Below are positions 4,939-5,821 of a stretch of 5,821 nucleotides of DNA, piece after piece. The notes under the pieces were generated by a model. It saw only the letters and a program-made list of their open reading frames with translations. It had not been told where the DNA came from and did no database searches. Source of the stretch: Pelagibius sp036570545 (GTDB lineage: Bacteria > Pseudomonadota > Alphaproteobacteria > Kiloniellales > Kiloniellaceae); contig DATCXZ010000090.1 in NCBI GenBank assembly GCA_036570545.1, positions 1 through 5,821 on the forward strand, written 5' to 3'. The translations under genes were made by a program, and so were the position numbers. The number at the start of each line of letters is the position of its first letter. The stretch's first letter is position 1.

Positions 4939-5821
4939 TCATCCCGCGCCTCCGCGGAGCCAGGCATCGATCGCCTCGGCGGCGAGCTTGCCGTCCTGCA
5001 CGGCGGCCACCGTCAGGTCCTCGCTGATGCTGACGCAATCGCCGCCGGCCCAGACATCCGGCAGGGAGGAACGCCGGTCCGGGCCGACGGCGATGCGCTC
5101 GCCCTGCATCTCCGGCAGCTCGCTGCTGCCGTTCGTTTTCGGCAGGGGATTCATGGTCTGGCCGATCGCCTTGAACAGCATGTCGGCCTTCAGGGTGAAG
5201 GTCTCGCCGGTGCCGGCGAGACGGTCGTTCTCCAGCCGGGTGTACTCGAAGGTGACGCCGGTGAGCTGCCCGCCCTCGCCTTCAAGCGCCTTCGGCTGCG
5301 CCCAGTGCCTGATCGTCACGCCGCAGGTCTGCGCGAAGTCCTGCTCGTGGTGCGTCGCCGACAGAGCCTCCGGGCCGCGGCGGTAGACCAGCGTCACCTC
5401 CTCGGCGCCGAGGCGCCTGGTCTGCACCGCGATGTCGATGGCGGTGTTGCCGCCGCCGATCACCACCACCCGGCGGCCGACCGGCAGCACCTTCAGGTCC
5501 GGCGCCTGGCGCAGCGCGGCGATATAGTCGACGGCGTTGTAGACGCCTTCCATGTCCTCGCCCTCCAGGCCGAGGGCGCGCACGCCGCCCAGCCCCATGC
5601 CGAGGAAGACGGCGTCGTAGTCGCGGCGCAGGTCGTCGAGGGAGAAGTCGCGGCCGAGCGCCTGGCCGTTCCTGATCTCGATGCCGCCGATGGCCAGCAG
5701 GAAGGCCACCTCGCGCTGGGCGAAGGCGTCGGGCACCTTGTAGGCGGCGATGCCGTACTCGTTGAGGCCGGCGGGCTTCGGCTTGGCCTCGAGGATCACC
5801 GCGTCGTGGCCGCGCAGGGCG
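4939..5821 (-). CDS. preT: Dihydropyrimidine dehydrogenase electron-input subunit PreT (5' end outside window)
   Basis: Flavoprotein that takes electrons from NAD(P)H and passes them through FAD and iron-sulfur centres to PreA. It resembles the small subunit of glutamate synthase (GltD) and the N-terminal half of mammalian DPD. The frame is open to the right edge, leaving 293 residues. Visible parts are the end of the first FAD Rossmann unit (LRGHDAVILEAKPKPAGLNEYG), the nucleotide-binding motif VVVIGGGNTAIDIA (GGGNTAID at 5457-5434), the MLFKAIGQ segment, and the C-terminal FAD motif WAGGDC (5051-5034), ending in an EAIDAWLRGGAG-like tail and TGA. The missing N-terminus should hold the cysteine-rich Fe-S domain and the GxGxxG of FAD, judging from family members of about 450 residues. 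The GTG at 5799 is internal, since conserved sequence continues upstream of it. Whether NADH or NADPH is used cannot be settled here. Confidence 0.93.
   Translation of the reverse strand, partial: ALRGHDAVILEAKPKPAGLNEYGIAAYKVPDAFAQREVAFLLAIGGIEIRNGQALGRDFSLDDLRRDYDAVFLGMGLGGVRALGLEGEDMEGVYNAVDYIAALRQAPDLKVLPVGRRVVVIGGGNTAIDIAVQTRRLGAEEVTLVYRRGPEALSATHHEQDFAQTCGVTIRHWAQPKALEGEGGQLTGVTFEYTRLENDRLAGTGETFTLKADMLFKAIGQTMNPLPKTNGSSELPEMQGERIAVGPDRRSSLPDVWAGGDCVSISEDLTVAAVQDGKLAAEAIDAWLRGGAG

Noticed and set aside
5797..5799. GTG at 5799 as the start of a short oxidoreductase
   Set aside because: The same frame continues upstream as ALRGHDA, which belongs to the first FAD-binding unit, up to the window edge. 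The gene is simply cut.

Overview
The window comes from a GC-rich bacterial chromosome, most likely an alphaproteobacterium. The protein types suggest this, as do the intergenic palindromes built on CTCGGGCTTGACCCGAG and GTCGTCCCGG...CCGGGAC, which are common in that class. The exact taxon cannot be fixed from the sequence. All five genes lie on the minus strand, so transcription runs from right to left and the first gene is at the right edge.

In transcription order the window holds: (1) the 3' two thirds of preT, the FAD/NAD(P)H electron-input subunit of a bacterial dihydropyrimidine dehydrogenase (5821-4939, cut by the edge); (2) a 275-bp gap filled with palindromic repeats; (3) preA, the FMN/iron-sulfur catalytic subunit of the same enzyme (4663-3386); (4) 11 bp downstream, a zinc-dependent M20-family carbamoyl-amino-acid hydrolase, called here as N-carbamoyl-beta-alanine amidohydrolase (3374-2136); (5) a 408-bp gap occupied mostly by two inverted copies of another repeat; (6) an ABC transporter ATPase (1727-885); and (7), overlapping it by 11 nt, an inner-membrane permease of the NitT/TauT type (895-1, cut by the left edge before its stop).

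Together this is a reductive pyrimidine degradation locus with an importer. PreTA would reduce uracil or thymine to the dihydropyrimidine. A dihydropyrimidinase would open the ring, but none is visible in the window. The M20 hydrolase would release beta-alanine (or 3-aminoisobutyrate), CO2 and ammonia. The ABC proteins would bring in a pyrimidine or related compound. Their substrate-binding protein and the dihydropyrimidinase are both absent here and probably lie just outside.

The genes are close to textbook. The unusual content is in the two gaps. Each carries hairpins with 9-15 bp perfect stems and a five-base loop of related sequence, and a 17-bp end motif recurs at three places. One repeat pair shows compensatory stem changes. 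These elements separate the two subunits of one enzyme and separate the enzymes from the transporter. No convincing promoter, intrinsic terminator, RNA gene, CRISPR array or protein-coding mobile element was seen.
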